The notes under the pieces are model-generated. The model made no database searches. It had not been told where the DNA came from and saw only the letters and a list, made by a program, of their open reading frames with translations. From Mesorhizobium sp. (GTDB taxonomy: Bacteria > Pseudomonadota > Alphaproteobacteria > Rhizobiales > Rhizobiaceae), in NCBI GenBank assembly GCA_004020315.1, contig SAQG01000026.1, positions 26,246-90,245 of the forward strand: DNA of 64,000 bases, written 5' to 3'. This document shows positions 1 to 8,616 of the stretch, in pieces; the stretch's first letter is position 1, and each line of letters opens with the position of its first letter. The position numbers and the translations under genes are program-made.

Positions 1-2
1 TC

Positions 3-68
3 CGCCGGCAGGCTGCGCGCGCGGCCGAAGGCTGGTATGACGCCTTCACGCACGACGTGTTTGGCTGA
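3..68 (+). CDS. possible C-terminal end of an unknown gene (partial)
   Basis: An open frame enters from the left edge and ends at a TGA eight bases before the ccoI stop, so the two would be convergent. Its last residues read AAEGWYDAFTHDVFG. I do not recognise the family. About 21 codons are too few to prove coding; the only support is the plausible amino-acid composition and the lack of any other explanation for the first 70 bases. Confidence 0.25.
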   Translation, partial: RRQAARAAEGWYDAFTHDVFG

Positions 69-76
69 AACGAAAC

Positions 77-2263
77 TCAACTCCGCTCGACGGCCGGGCC
101 GGCCATTGAGGAAATGCCGGCGCCATTGTGGGTACGCTCCGCATTGGTGCCGGATCGTTGCTCCGCGATCAGCGCTGGAACAGGCTCGGGCAGCCGCTCC
201 AGCCGCAGCGAATTCACCACCACAAGGATGCTCGAGCCGGCCATGACCGCCGCCGCAAGGATTGGCTGCAAAAGTCCGCATGCTGCGAACGTCAGGGCGA
301 CGAGGTTGTAGCCGAACGCCCACATGAGGTTGGTCAAGATGGTCCTGCGGACCGCGCGGGCCACGTCGACGATCCAGGGCAGCATCCACAATCCGCTCGC
401 AGGCAGCACGAGCGCCGCAGTCTCGCGGGCGAGATCGGTGGCGGAGCCGACGGCGATACCGACATCTGCGGCGGCCAGGACCGGCCCGTCATTCAGTCCA
501 TCGCCGACCATGGCCACCGGACCGTGGTCATGGCGGAGCCGATCCAGGGCCAGCCGTTTGGCCTCCGGCGAAAGACCCGCTTGGACGTCCTTGATTCCGA
601 CCAGGGCCGCGATCCGCTCCGCCGCTTGCGCCAAGTCGCCGGTCAACAGCGTGGCGTCGAGCCCGCGCTCACGCAGGGCCGCGATCGCGGCCTGCGCCTC
701 GGGAAGCGGTGAATCATCGAGCGACAGCACGGCGTGAACCTGCTCGCCCCAACCGACATAGACCACCGAATGACCGCTCGCCTCCAGCGACCGCGCCCGC
801 TCGGCCAGCGACAGGGGAAGCGGCCAGCCCAGATCATTCATCAATCTGCCGTTCCCTGCTGCCACGGGCCGGCCTTCGGCGCTGCCGCGGATACCACGGC
901 CGGGAACCGTCCGGACATCGCGGGTGACGAGCGGCGTGATGCCGCGCTGAGCGGCGGCTGCCGCGATGGCCCGCGCCAGACCATGCTCGGCAAGGCGCTC
1001 CAGACCGGCGGCGCGCGCCAGTACTTCGTCGATGCCGCCCTCCTCGCAGTCGACGCCGACGAGACGCGCTTTGCCGGCCGTCAGAGTGCCGGTCTTGTCG
1101 AAGGCGAGCAACCGGACACGCGCGAGGGTCTCGAGCACGCCGGGGTCGCGGACGAGGCAGCCGTGCCGCGCCAGCCGGCCGATGCCGAGTGATGTCGCCA
1201 TCGGAGCGGCGAGGCCGACGGCACAAGGACAGGCAACCACCAGTACCGAGAGGCCAATCAGCAACGCCCGATCGAACGGCAATGACTGCGCCCAGTAAAC
1301 GATCGTCAGCCCGCCGAGGGCGAGGACGAGCGGCACGGACACGCCAACGACGCGATCGGCAAGGCGCTGGGTTGGACTGCGACGGCCCAGCGCTTCGCGC
1401 ACCGACCGGCAAATCCGCGCCCAGCGGGTTGCAGTTCCGTCACCGATGCTTTGGATCAGGAGCGGGCCGTCGATATTGATACTGCCGGCAATCACCTTGG
1501 AGCCGGCGCCCTTTGTCACTTGCCGGCTTTCTCCGGTAATCACGGCTTCATCGGTGTTCGATTCGCCCTCGATAACCACGCCGTCGACCGGAATGCGCTC
1601 GCCTGGCCGGACCCGCACCAGCATGCCGGCCGACACATCCCGCACCGGACGGCTGATCTCTGCCGCGCCATCGATCACGGTCGCGCTCTCGCTTTCTGCG
1701 GCCAGAAGTGGTTCGAGGTCGCGCGCTGCCCTGGCGCGGCCTACAGCCTCGAGATAGCGGCCAACGGTGAATAGCATCAGCACCATCACGGCGGTGTCGA
1801 AATAGACATGCGTGCTGCCCTCGAACACGGCAAATGCCGAATAGAGGTAAGCGGCAGCGACGCCAAGCACGATGAGTGCCGACGACGTCACTCGTCCCTG
1901 AATGCCATTGAGCCACATTTCGCGCAGATAGGGTCCGCCGAGAATCACCACCGCCGGCGTCGCGAAGATCCAGAGCAAAAGGTGAATCCACGGCAGCACG
2001 CCCGCATCGACGCCGGTGAACGCGTCCGAATAGAGGAGAAGGCTGAACATCATGATATTCATGGAAAGAAAGCCCCCCACGCCGAGCTGGATCAGAAGCC
2101 AGGCGGCTTCCCACTCTTCGTGTCTGCCGCTCTTCACCTGAAAGGCGATGCAACAGCCGTAGCAGCAGAACGCGCAAGCCTCACCGTTGAGCCTGCGCTC
2201 CATCGGGCGCAGGCCGACGGGCAGCGAACAATGACTACAGAGGATGTCGCCATGCGCGGTCAT
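77..2263 (-). CDS. ccoI: CcoI/FixI-type copper-translocating P1B ATPase
   Basis: An inner-membrane copper-exporting P-type ATPase that supplies copper for assembly of the cbb3 oxidase encoded just upstream in the same operon. The 728-residue protein shows the CPC transport motif (ACPCAVGL), the DKTGT phosphorylation loop and the GDGLNDG hinge. The N-terminus carries Cys clusters (CSHC, then CCYGCC), typical of the FixI-type metal-binding head. After about 50 residues it goes straight into the first membrane helix, so a separate HMA (CxxC ferredoxin-fold) domain is absent. The open frame runs on to 2533, but ATG 2263 overlaps the stop of the preceding gene as ATGA, and the extension has no family-like sequence, so 2263 is chosen. 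Confidence 0.93.
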   Translation of the reverse strand: MTAHGDILCSHCSLPVGLRPMERRLNGEACAFCCYGCCIAFQVKSGRHEEWEAAWLLIQLGVGGFLSMNIMMFSLLLYSDAFTGVDAGVLPWIHLLLWIFATPAVVILGGPYLREMWLNGIQGRVTSSALIVLGVAAAYLYSAFAVFEGSTHVYFDTAVMVLMLFTVGRYLEAVGRARAARDLEPLLAAESESATVIDGAAEISRPVRDVSAGMLVRVRPGERIPVDGVVIEGESNTDEAVITGESRQVTKGAGSKVIAGSINIDGPLLIQSIGDGTATRWARICRSVREALGRRSPTQRLADRVVGVSVPLVLALGGLTIVYWAQSLPFDRALLIGLSVLVVACPCAVGLAAPMATSLGIGRLARHGCLVRDPGVLETLARVRLLAFDKTGTLTAGKARLVGVDCEEGGIDEVLARAAGLERLAEHGLARAIAAAAAQRGITPLVTRDVRTVPGRGIRGSAEGRPVAAGNGRLMNDLGWPLPLSLAERARSLEASGHSVVYVGWGEQVHAVLSLDDSPLPEAQAAIAALRERGLDATLLTGDLAQAAERIAALVGIKDVQAGLSPEAKRLALDRLRHDHGPVAMVGDGLNDGPVLAAADVGIAVGSATDLARETAALVLPASGLWMLPWIVDVARAVRRTILTNLMWAFGYNLVALTFAACGLLQPILAAAVMAGSSILVVVNSLRLERLPEPVPALIAEQRSGTNAERTHNGAGISSMAGPAVERS

Positions 2264-2988
2264 GCGGGATGTCCGCCCAGCCAGGCAAGGCCGATATGGG
2301 CGTCGGAAGGCAGGAGACCACGACCGAGCGTGACGAGACCGAGCAAAAGAATAAAGCCACCAGCCAACCGCACGCCGCGCCGCCGCGAGGCTGGCCCGAG
2401 TATCCGGCCAACACCGCCCATCATCAACATCGCGGGGAAGGTTCCCAGTCCGAACCATGCCATGACGAGAAACCCGGGAAGCGCTCCGGCGGTGCTCGCC
2501 GCCTGGGCGGCGAAGGCATACACCAGGGGACATGGCAGGAAGCCGTTGAAAACGCCAAAGGCGAGCGGTGCGGCGCTGCTCCGAACAGTCAACAGACCGC
2601 GCAGGGACAATGCAAATGTGCTGCCACCAAAACCGATCGCAAAGCGATGAAAGACCTGCAGCAAGCCGAAGAACTGCAACGCCATGGCAATCATGAGCAG
2701 GCCAGCGACGATCGCGAGAATTCGTTGGGCGATGTCAAGGGAGCCGTTCAAAAGCGGCGCCGCCGTTAAACCTGGCGTGGTGCAGACGACCTGACCGATC
2801 GCACCCGCGAGCCCGCCCAGAAAGCAATAGGTTGTCAATCGGCCGGTATTATAGAGCAGGTGGCGAAGGACGGTTGCGCCTGCGCCTCGCTGATCGCGGC
2901 CCAGTGCGCAGGCAAAACCGCCGCACATGCCGATGCAATGAAAGCTGCCTGCAAATCCAGCGGTGAAGATCACGAGGTAGTAGATCAT
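2260..2988 (-). CDS. SafE/UreH-like membrane protein of the cbb3 operon
   Basis: A 242-residue polytopic membrane protein beginning with a short helix and the motif GSFHCIGMCGG, the signature of the sulfite exporter TauE/SafE-related family found beside cco/fix assembly genes in many proteobacteria. Six or so hydrophobic segments are visible. The conserved His-Cys-Met-Cys patch near residue 20 fits a metal-handling role, probably copper delivery together with CcoI, whose start overlaps this stop by four bases. The biochemical function of the family is not settled, so the role is inferred from context. Confidence 0.85.
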   Translation of the reverse strand: MIYYLVIFTAGFAGSFHCIGMCGGFACALGRDQRGAGATVLRHLLYNTGRLTTYCFLGGLAGAIGQVVCTTPGLTAAPLLNGSLDIAQRILAIVAGLLMIAMALQFFGLLQVFHRFAIGFGGSTFALSLRGLLTVRSSAAPLAFGVFNGFLPCPLVYAFAAQAASTAGALPGFLVMAWFGLGTFPAMLMMGGVGRILGPASRRRGVRLAGGFILLLGLVTLGRGLLPSDAHIGLAWLGGHPA

Positions 2989-3018
2989 TGGCGTTTTCGC
3001 AGCGCCGCGTCCGCGCCG

Positions 3019-3141
3019 CTATTGCCGCACAAGATAGACAAGATAGATGATGAAGCCGACGGTGCAGCCGCCATAGATGAGGAAGCCGAGCATCTGTGGC
3101 AAGCCGGCGTCAGCGAGCTTGAAAATCGTGTCCTGTAGCAT
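3019..3141 (-). CDS. 40-residue single-helix membrane protein in the cco operon
   Basis: ATG 3141 to TAG 3019 encodes MLQDTIFKLADAGLPQM followed by one hydrophobic helix (about residues 18-36) and a short basic end (VRQ). It lies in the leftward cco operon between another micro-ORF and the SafE-like gene. Its size and topology resemble the small CcoQ/CcoS/CcoM-type proteins that accompany cbb3 oxidases, but I cannot assign it to one of them. The clean start-to-stop frame in an otherwise empty operon gap is the main evidence. Confidence 0.55.
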   Translation of the reverse strand: MLQDTIFKLADAGLPQMLGFLIYGGCTVGFIIYLVYLVRQ

Positions 3142-3155
3142 CCGCTGCTCCTATG

Positions 3156-3260
3156 TCAGCCGAAATAAAGACGAAGCACGTTTACCGCCACCTCGAAGGC
3201 CAGGAAAAGCAGGTTCAATGCGGCGACCCCAAGGAGAATTTTAGCTATCAACATCTCCAT
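3156..3260 (-). CDS. 34-residue single-helix membrane protein in the cco operon
   Basis: The peptide begins MEMLIAKILLGVAALNLL and is almost entirely one transmembrane helix, ending in LRLYFG. An AGGAG lies just upstream; it is best spaced for the second ATG (3254), which would give 32 residues. The frame stays open upstream to 3407, but that part is a Cys-rich stretch antisense to nothing sensible and overlaps the preceding gene. Probably a small cbb3 accessory or stabilising peptide; the exact homologue is unknown. Confidence 0.5.
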   Translation of the reverse strand: MEMLIAKILLGVAALNLLFLAFEVAVNVLRLYFG

Positions 3261-3294
3261 CACTCCTGCCTTACCAGCCCTTGCGACTGCCTTC

Positions 3295-3519
3295 TTAGAA
3301 CAGACGGCCGGGGCCGAGCCCGCCCCAATAAACATACATGTAATACAGCCCCCAGGCGAACAGCAGCACGTAGACGACGAGAAGCCATCGCGGAATGAAT
3401 CCCACACGCGCCTGTATCAGGCCGCCGGCATAGTCCTCCAGTTCAGGGTGCGAGCTTTGACGCACATCCAGTTCCGGGTGCGTCGGGCTCTCCGGATCGC
3501 TGCTCTGCAGATCGCTCAT
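3295..3519 (-). CDS. small membrane protein resembling a CcoP N-terminal anchor
   Basis: A 74-residue protein with an acidic, proline-rich N-terminus (MSDLQSSDPESPTHPELDV) and one C-terminal helix after PRWLL (about residues 46-64), then WGGLGPGRLF. The layout of a short cytoplasmic tail, the motif PRWL and one helix resembles the N-terminal membrane anchor of FixP/CcoP. The fused CcoO-CcoP upstream lacks such an anchor between its cytochrome domains, so this ORF may be a split-off anchor. The start is ATG 3519 rather than the track-first codon 3537. It overlaps the upstream small ORF by 77 bases in another frame, which is unusual. Confidence 0.6.
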   Translation of the reverse strand: MSDLQSSDPESPTHPELDVRQSSHPELEDYAGGLIQARVGFIPRWLLVVYVLLFAWGLYYMYVYWGGLGPGRLF

Positions 3520-3667
3520 TTTCCATTTCCCTTTCAAAAAACCCCTTGGCGGCTTTGTCGGTGCCGCTTAACGCGCCCGATAGGACGCCCCAGATGAACA
3601 AGAACAGGGCGGCCAGGCTCATCATCATGGCGCCGGCATAGGGTCCGGTGACTTCAAAACCGAGCAT
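3443..3667 (-). CDS. CcoS/CcoQ-like small membrane protein
   Basis: A 74-residue protein that begins three bases after the ccoO-ccoP stop and has a well-placed GGAGG seven bases before its ATG. It has one N-terminal transmembrane helix (about residues 12-31, ending FIWGVLSGALSG), followed by a charged tail. The pattern of helix, FxW and a small-residue/charged tail is like CcoS or CcoQ, but similarity is only by eye. The last 25 codons overlap the next small ORF in a different frame. Confidence 0.6.
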   Translation of the reverse strand: MLGFEVTGPYAGAMMMSLAALFLFIWGVLSGALSGTDKAAKGFFEREMENERSAEQRSGEPDAPGTGCASKLAP

Positions 3668-3670
3668 GCT

Positions 3671-5335
3671 CTAACCTCCGGCGGGTGCCTGTTTCTCGCC
3701 AGGCGGCGCCGGCGGGCCGGACGCCGGCGCCGACGGATCGGGCACATAGGCTCGCTCAGGCTTGTCAGCGACCAGTTCCAGATCGTTCAGCGCCGCGCGG
3801 GCCTCCTCCTTGATCGACAGCGGCTGCAGCGAGAGCGGGTCTTTATAGGCGGAAAGCGCCACCACGAAATAGGAAAGCGCCCACCGGTCCTCGTCCGAAA
3901 AGGAATCCCGATAGGACGGCATCGGCGTGCCGCTGAGGCCGGTAGTTATCGTCCGGAAGATGTCTTCGACGGCCGGGCCAGACTTGAACTGGCCGCTGGT
4001 GAGGTCGGCCGGCACGGTGGCGAACCCGAGATCATCCTTGAGGCCGGCAGCCTTCTCGCCGTCGCCCTTGCCGCCTTGGCCGTGGCACTCCCAGCACTTC
4101 GCCACCTGCCAAACCTCCTTGCCACGGTCCAGCATCGTCTGGGACGGGGTCGGCGGGCGCCCGATATACAACGGCGGGCCAGGCGGTTCCTCGACGAAGA
4201 AAGCGTAAGGACTGGCGGGATCGGAACGGTCAACCGCTAGCTCATACTTGATGTACTGGATCACCGCCAGCCGATCGTTGAGCGGCAGTTCGTACCAAGG
4301 GGGCATTGCCGTGCCGCGAATGCCGCGAGTAATGGTGCGCAGCATGTCGCCGTCCGTGGGCAGGGGCTCCTTTGTCAACCTAAACTTGAAGACCGCGGAC
4401 GTGAAGTCCCTGGGCCGCTGGTTAAACATAAAGGTGGCGGCCGGCCCGTTGCCGTCGCCCTTGGCACCGTGGCAACCGATGCAGCGGCGCTCATAGACTT
4501 CCTTGCCATAAGCAATCCATTCCTCGGAGCGCGGCATCGTCGCGTCCATGACCTCCAAGCTTTGCGGTTCGAAAAGATCGCGCCATTTACCCCGGTTCGT
4601 GCCGAGCTTCTGGACGTAGGAAACGAGCGCCGCCACCGATTCCGTCTCCGCCACGATGCTGACGGTTTCTCCTGTGTATTCGTCGTTCGGCGTCAGGATG
4701 ATCGGCTTTCTTTCGCGCGCCTTCAGCGGCACGAACAGCAATCCGTACGCATTCGGCGTCAGCTGGATCGCTTGCTGGCTGTCGAAGTTGAACAGGCCTT
4801 TGGTGACCTCTGTCCTTTCCAGGGTCCGATTGCCAGCGCCGTCGTCAACGATACGGACGGCTGCATCGGGCTCGTGGAAGAGGCCGCGATACGGCGCCAT
4901 TATCGAGTCCGGCACCAGCATCCGCGGATTGTAGAAGTGCGCCAGGTGCCATTCGTCGCTGTATTTCAGGCCGACGCGCGTCAGGTCCGGCCCGATCCGG
5001 CGTGTGCCTAACAGGTGCGGCACGTCATAGGCGTACTCGCCCGCCTCGCTGACCGGTCCCCAGCGGCGGATCTCGCCGGTCACCGGCCGCACGAATTGCG
5101 AATGGCAGTACCAGCAGCCTTCGCGCAGGTAAATGTTGCGGCCGCGACGCTGCTGCTCGGTGTAGTCCGTCGCCTCTGAAACCGTCCATTTCAGCTGTCC
5201 GAAATCTGTGCGCACCACAGAGGTCACGCGCGTAGTTCGCGAGGACGGCTCCACGAAGGGCAGCACGCCCTGCGTGATCACCGCAAGGGTGATGCAGAAG
5301 ACACCGGCGAACAGCGCGAAGAAGCGAACGTTCAC
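3671..5335 (-). CDS. ccoO: fused cbb3 oxidase cytochrome c subunit (CcoO-CcoP)
   Basis: Electron-donating subunit of the cbb3-type oxidase, carrying three c-type hemes on the periplasmic face. The N-terminal helix (residues 5-25) and a CWYCH heme site at residues 74-78 form the CcoO half. Two further sites, CIGCH (285-289) and CWECH (414-418), correspond to the two hemes of CcoP. Axial methionines are likely in SIMAPYR, GTAMPPW and GTPMPSY. Most bacteria encode CcoO and CcoP separately; here they are one 554-residue chain without the CcoP membrane anchor between the halves. The start is GTG 5335, overlapping the ccoN stop as GTGA. The tail is Pro/Ala-rich. Confidence 0.92.
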   Translation of the reverse strand: MNVRFFALFAGVFCITLAVITQGVLPFVEPSSRTTRVTSVVRTDFGQLKWTVSEATDYTEQQRRGRNIYLREGCWYCHSQFVRPVTGEIRRWGPVSEAGEYAYDVPHLLGTRRIGPDLTRVGLKYSDEWHLAHFYNPRMLVPDSIMAPYRGLFHEPDAAVRIVDDGAGNRTLERTEVTKGLFNFDSQQAIQLTPNAYGLLFVPLKARERKPIILTPNDEYTGETVSIVAETESVAALVSYVQKLGTNRGKWRDLFEPQSLEVMDATMPRSEEWIAYGKEVYERRCIGCHGAKGDGNGPAATFMFNQRPRDFTSAVFKFRLTKEPLPTDGDMLRTITRGIRGTAMPPWYELPLNDRLAVIQYIKYELAVDRSDPASPYAFFVEEPPGPPLYIGRPPTPSQTMLDRGKEVWQVAKCWECHGQGGKGDGEKAAGLKDDLGFATVPADLTSGQFKSGPAVEDIFRTITTGLSGTPMPSYRDSFSDEDRWALSYFVVALSAYKDPLSLQPLSIKEEARAALNDLELVADKPERAYVPDPSAPASGPPAPPGEKQAPAGG

Positions 5336-6789
5336 TGCGCGGGCCCTCCCGCCGGGGCCGGGATAGGCGCCTCAACAGGCCCGCGGACACGTCGCGCCTC
5401 AGCCGCCGGGCTGGTCAGTGCGGTCAGCATCAGATTCACCACCAGCAGCGACATACCGATATCCATGCTGATGCCTGCCAGTGTTCGCGCCAGCCAGTAC
5501 GGCTTCACCCAGACAAGCGAGTCGAGCCATTCGACCCCATTCATCCATTGATAACCCTGCTGCAGCCCGCCCGCTGTGAGGACAAGGCCCATGGTCGTGA
5601 TGCCGACGGTGATCAGCCAGAACGACCAGTTGCCGAGCTTGAAGGACCAGAGTTCGCGCCCGAACAGCCGCGGCCAAGTATAGACGAGGCCGCCCATCGC
5701 CCAGACGACGAAGGTGCCGAACACAGTGAGATGCGAATGCGAGATGACGAAATCGGTGAAATGGGTCGGCTGCTGCAGCTGCCGCAGCGCCTCGGTCGAG
5801 CCCTGGAAGCAGCCGACGAGATACATGAGCGAGCCCATGATCAGGAACTTCGCCGGCAGATTCCTGCCGAACTCATGCCACTTGCCCATCATAGTGCCGA
5901 AGAAGTTCACCAGCACCGTCCACACCGGAATGATCAGCAGCATCGACGTTACGACGGCCAAGGTCTCGGCCCAGTCCGCGATCGGGCTGTAGAGGTAATG
6001 GTGGATGCCGACGAACGGGTAGAACAGTGCCAGGGACCAGAAGCCTACCAGCGAGAGCTTATGGGCATAGAGCGGATTTCGCGCGCTGATCGGCAGGAAA
6101 TAATAGATGATCACGTAGCCCGCGGGCGTTAGCCACAGCCCGACGATGTAGTGGAGATAGAGGCCATGGAAGGCGGCGCTGTTGATGCCCGAGATCGTGT
6201 ATGGCAGGATGAAGCTTCCAAGCACGAAGTTCATCGTCGTCCACACGAAAGTGGCGATCAGGTACCATAGCGCGACATAGATCGCCGGCTCGAGCCTTCG
6301 ACTGATCGTGATCAGGAATTGCGCGGTAGCAACGGCCACTACGATGAAGAATGCGACCTTCGCATAGAGCGGAAACTCTCCGGCTTCCAAACCGTCACTG
6401 TCGCCGAACAGCAAGCCAACCAAACCGGCAAGCGTTGCGACGTTCCAGACCCATGCGAGAAGAACCGACCACTCCGACCATATTACCCGCACCCCCGACA
6501 GACGCGGCACGAGATAGTAGCAAAGGCCGATGAAAAGCGTCGAGAAAGCGCCGAAGATGACACCGTTGACGTGGACCGGGCGCAGCCGGCCGAAGGTGAG
6601 CTCGAGATTCCCCGATCCGAGATAGTCGGGGTAGTTGAAGGTGCTCGATATCAGGACGCCGACGGATGGCGTCACCATCAGCCAGAACATGCCGAAATAA
6701 AGCCAGGTCCGCACGACCCGGTTGTCGACCAGCGCATCCAGGTCCACATTCGCGAACTTGCCGCGCAGCTCCATCCCAGTCTCTGCCAA
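5332..6789 (-). CDS. ccoN: cbb3-type cytochrome c oxidase catalytic subunit I (CcoN)
   Basis: Catalytic heme-copper subunit that reduces oxygen at low concentrations. At 485 residues with about 12 hydrophobic helices it is full length. Ligand-bearing stretches are visible: HGLYLHYIVG, the His pair in GIHHYLYSP expected at CuB, and the FVISHSHLTVFG helix that binds the two hemes. The start is taken at TTG 6789 because GGGGAGG lies about eight bases upstream; ATG 6774 lacks a comparable ribosome site. It heads the leftward cco operon. The 116 bases upstream contain no TTGAT-N4-ATCAA FixK/FNR box that I can see, unlike classical fixNOQP. Confidence 0.95.
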   Translation of the reverse strand: MAETGMELRGKFANVDLDALVDNRVVRTWLYFGMFWLMVTPSVGVLISSTFNYPDYLGSGNLELTFGRLRPVHVNGVIFGAFSTLFIGLCYYLVPRLSGVRVIWSEWSVLLAWVWNVATLAGLVGLLFGDSDGLEAGEFPLYAKVAFFIVVAVATAQFLITISRRLEPAIYVALWYLIATFVWTTMNFVLGSFILPYTISGINSAAFHGLYLHYIVGLWLTPAGYVIIYYFLPISARNPLYAHKLSLVGFWSLALFYPFVGIHHYLYSPIADWAETLAVVTSMLLIIPVWTVLVNFFGTMMGKWHEFGRNLPAKFLIMGSLMYLVGCFQGSTEALRQLQQPTHFTDFVISHSHLTVFGTFVVWAMGGLVYTWPRLFGRELWSFKLGNWSFWLITVGITTMGLVLTAGGLQQGYQWMNGVEWLDSLVWVKPYWLARTLAGISMDIGMSLLVVNLMLTALTSPAAEARRVRGPVEAPIPAPAGGPAQ

Positions 6790-6905
6790 CGCATAGACCT
6801 CCCCGCGCGGTTCCCGGGCCGCACGACTGCTTCTACCCCACCCATCGAGGTGTCACCCCGATGGCGGACGCGCTCCCGTGAAGCCGAGCCCGGCTATCGA
6901 CGAGA

Positions 6906-7370
6906 CTAGTACTTGCCTGGCACCAACACGGAACCGGTATTCGACCAGGTGATGTACGCCTCGAGCGCCTTCATCGCCTCCGATTCGGGATCGATCTTCT
7001 CGCCCTGGTTCGGTTTCTCGATGCACCAGTTGATCATGTCGCGCAGTGTCGCGAATTTGGCCATCGACTGCTGGAACTTCGGGAACGCATGCGGGTGGGT
7101 ATCGGAGGCCATCGGATGGCACATGGCGCAGGCCCACCCGGTGGTCGACAGCTTGACGCCCAACTGCTCCGCCATCGCCGCATCGCCGTGGAACAGGAGG
7201 TCTCCCTTCCTGACCTCCTCCATGAACGCCTCTTGATAGAGCTTCAGCTGCTTTGGCGTCACCGGGTCCTTGTTGGCACTGGCCGGCCCGACGACGACGG
7301 CAGCTGCGATGACTGCTCCGGCGACGGTGGAACGTCTCAGAATGCAGAGGAATGTCGATGTGTTTATCAT
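6906..7370 (-). CDS. periplasmic c-type cytochrome (monoheme)
   Basis: A 154-residue exported cytochrome with a signal peptide (MINTSTFLCILRRS... to VGPASA, about residues 1-33) and one heme c site, CAMCH, followed by HP and a methionine-containing loop. The C-terminal part (RDMINWCIEKP ... MKALEAYITW) resembles the SoxA/TsdA-like cytochrome fold, though no second heme site is present. It stops about 120 bases before ccoN on the same strand, so it may feed electrons to the cbb3 oxidase. ATG 7370 is chosen because the signal peptide begins there; the longer frame has no signal. Confidence 0.85.
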   Translation of the reverse strand: MINTSTFLCILRRSTVAGAVIAAAVVVGPASANKDPVTPKQLKLYQEAFMEEVRKGDLLFHGDAAMAEQLGVKLSTTGWACAMCHPMASDTHPHAFPKFQQSMAKFATLRDMINWCIEKPNQGEKIDPESEAMKALEAYITWSNTGSVLVPGKY

Positions 7371-7381
7371 AGCCACCCCCC

Positions 7382-8527
7382 TTATGGATTTGCCCACGGG
7401 TACTGATTGTCGGCGATGCGTGGCCGTAAGACCTCCGGAATGCTCTTGTCGTGGTCCTCCGGCGACTGGACGAACACCTCCTTGCGGCCCCACATGATGT
7501 ACTCGGTCTCAACCTCGTCGTTGGCGCTGACGCTCCACTTCCCCCAACCGACCCCGTCGAAGGGATCGCCCGGATCGACGCGGATCATCGGTTTGGTCAG
7601 CTTGGGCACGCCTTCCGGCGCATATGGCCATGGCCAGGAGGTCGCCAGCATGCCGATCGAGCGCATCCTGCCGATCTCGTTGTAGAGCACCTGGTGCACG
7701 TGACCGTGGATGTTGGTGACCTTGGTATAAGGCTTCAGCACGTCATTCACTTCGCGCCAGTCGCGCACCCAGAAGTTCCAGGGCGGGTAGTACTCGTACA
7801 GCGGATTATGGCTGAAGATGACGACCGGCTTGTCGGTGCCCCACTCGGCGAGCGTCTTCGACATCCAGTCGAGTTGGTCGCGGCCGACGCCGGCCCACGC
7901 GCCGGCAACCGTGCCGTCGAGGGTAGCCATATGGCCCATGCGCTCCTCTGGCGTCATCTTCTTCGCTGTCCAGTAGTCCGGTCCCCGGCTGACCGTATCG
8001 AGCCCGATGAAGCGCACGCCTTTGTGATCGAAGGTCCAGTTGGGTTGGCCGAACAACTCGCCCCACTTCTTGCCCATATCCAGATACCAGTCATGCTCGC
8101 CCGGGATGTAGTACTTCTTGATCTTCAGATCCTTGAGGAGCTCAACGCCAAGCTCAAGTTCCTCGATCTTCCCGAGCTGGGCCAGGTCGCCGCCGAAGAT
8201 CAGGAAGTCGGCCGGCGGATCCATGGCCTGGACCTCTTGTACGGCGCGCACCACCTTGTCGACGAAGCGCGTGTTGAGGGACCTCTCGTAGAGATGGGTG
8301 TCCGAAATCCAGGCAAACTTGAAGGGCGCTTCGGCGGCGTGAGCGACGTCGATGGTGTTGAGCAGCGGCCACCACGCGAAGGTCTGGCCGACGGAAGCAG
8401 CGCCGAACAGCAGCGATCTGTGAATGAAGGTGCGGCGGGTGATTTGGAGCGAGTCGTCGGGGCGTACTCCAGGCGGCTGCAGCACCGCATGCATTTCGCG
8501 CCGAATGCGGTCAAGCTCGTCAGACAT
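7382..8527 (-). CDS. Tat-exported calcineurin-like metallophosphoesterase
   Basis: A binuclear-metal phosphoesterase, 381 residues. It shows the family motifs in order: SDTHL, FGGDL, GEHDW (in place of the common GNHD), FSHNP and HGHVH. Near residue 27 the segment RRTFIHRSLLFGAASVG is a twin-arginine-like signal, so the enzyme is probably exported folded. GGAGGAA precedes the ATG. It is 11 bases upstream of the cytochrome gene on the same strand, so the two are probably co-transcribed. Substrate unknown; a link to electron transport is suggested only by neighbours. Confidence 0.88.
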   Translation of the reverse strand: MSDELDRIRREMHAVLQPPGVRPDDSLQITRRTFIHRSLLFGAASVGQTFAWWPLLNTIDVAHAAEAPFKFAWISDTHLYERSLNTRFVDKVVRAVQEVQAMDPPADFLIFGGDLAQLGKIEELELGVELLKDLKIKKYYIPGEHDWYLDMGKKWGELFGQPNWTFDHKGVRFIGLDTVSRGPDYWTAKKMTPEERMGHMATLDGTVAGAWAGVGRDQLDWMSKTLAEWGTDKPVVIFSHNPLYEYYPPWNFWVRDWREVNDVLKPYTKVTNIHGHVHQVLYNEIGRMRSIGMLATSWPWPYAPEGVPKLTKPMIRVDPGDPFDGVGWGKWSVSANDEVETEYIMWGRKEVFVQSPEDHDKSIPEVLRPRIADNQYPWANP

Positions 8528-8616
8528 CAGGGTTCCTCCTCAGTGCTGACCGTTTCTTAAAGCGTCGGTCTTCTCGCAGGAACGCGGCCCTGTTGAATCA
8601 GTGGGTCGCCCGTTTC

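Noticed and set aside
6790..6905. FixK/FNR box before ccoN
   Set aside because: No TTGAT-N4-ATCAA or close variant was found by eye on either strand.
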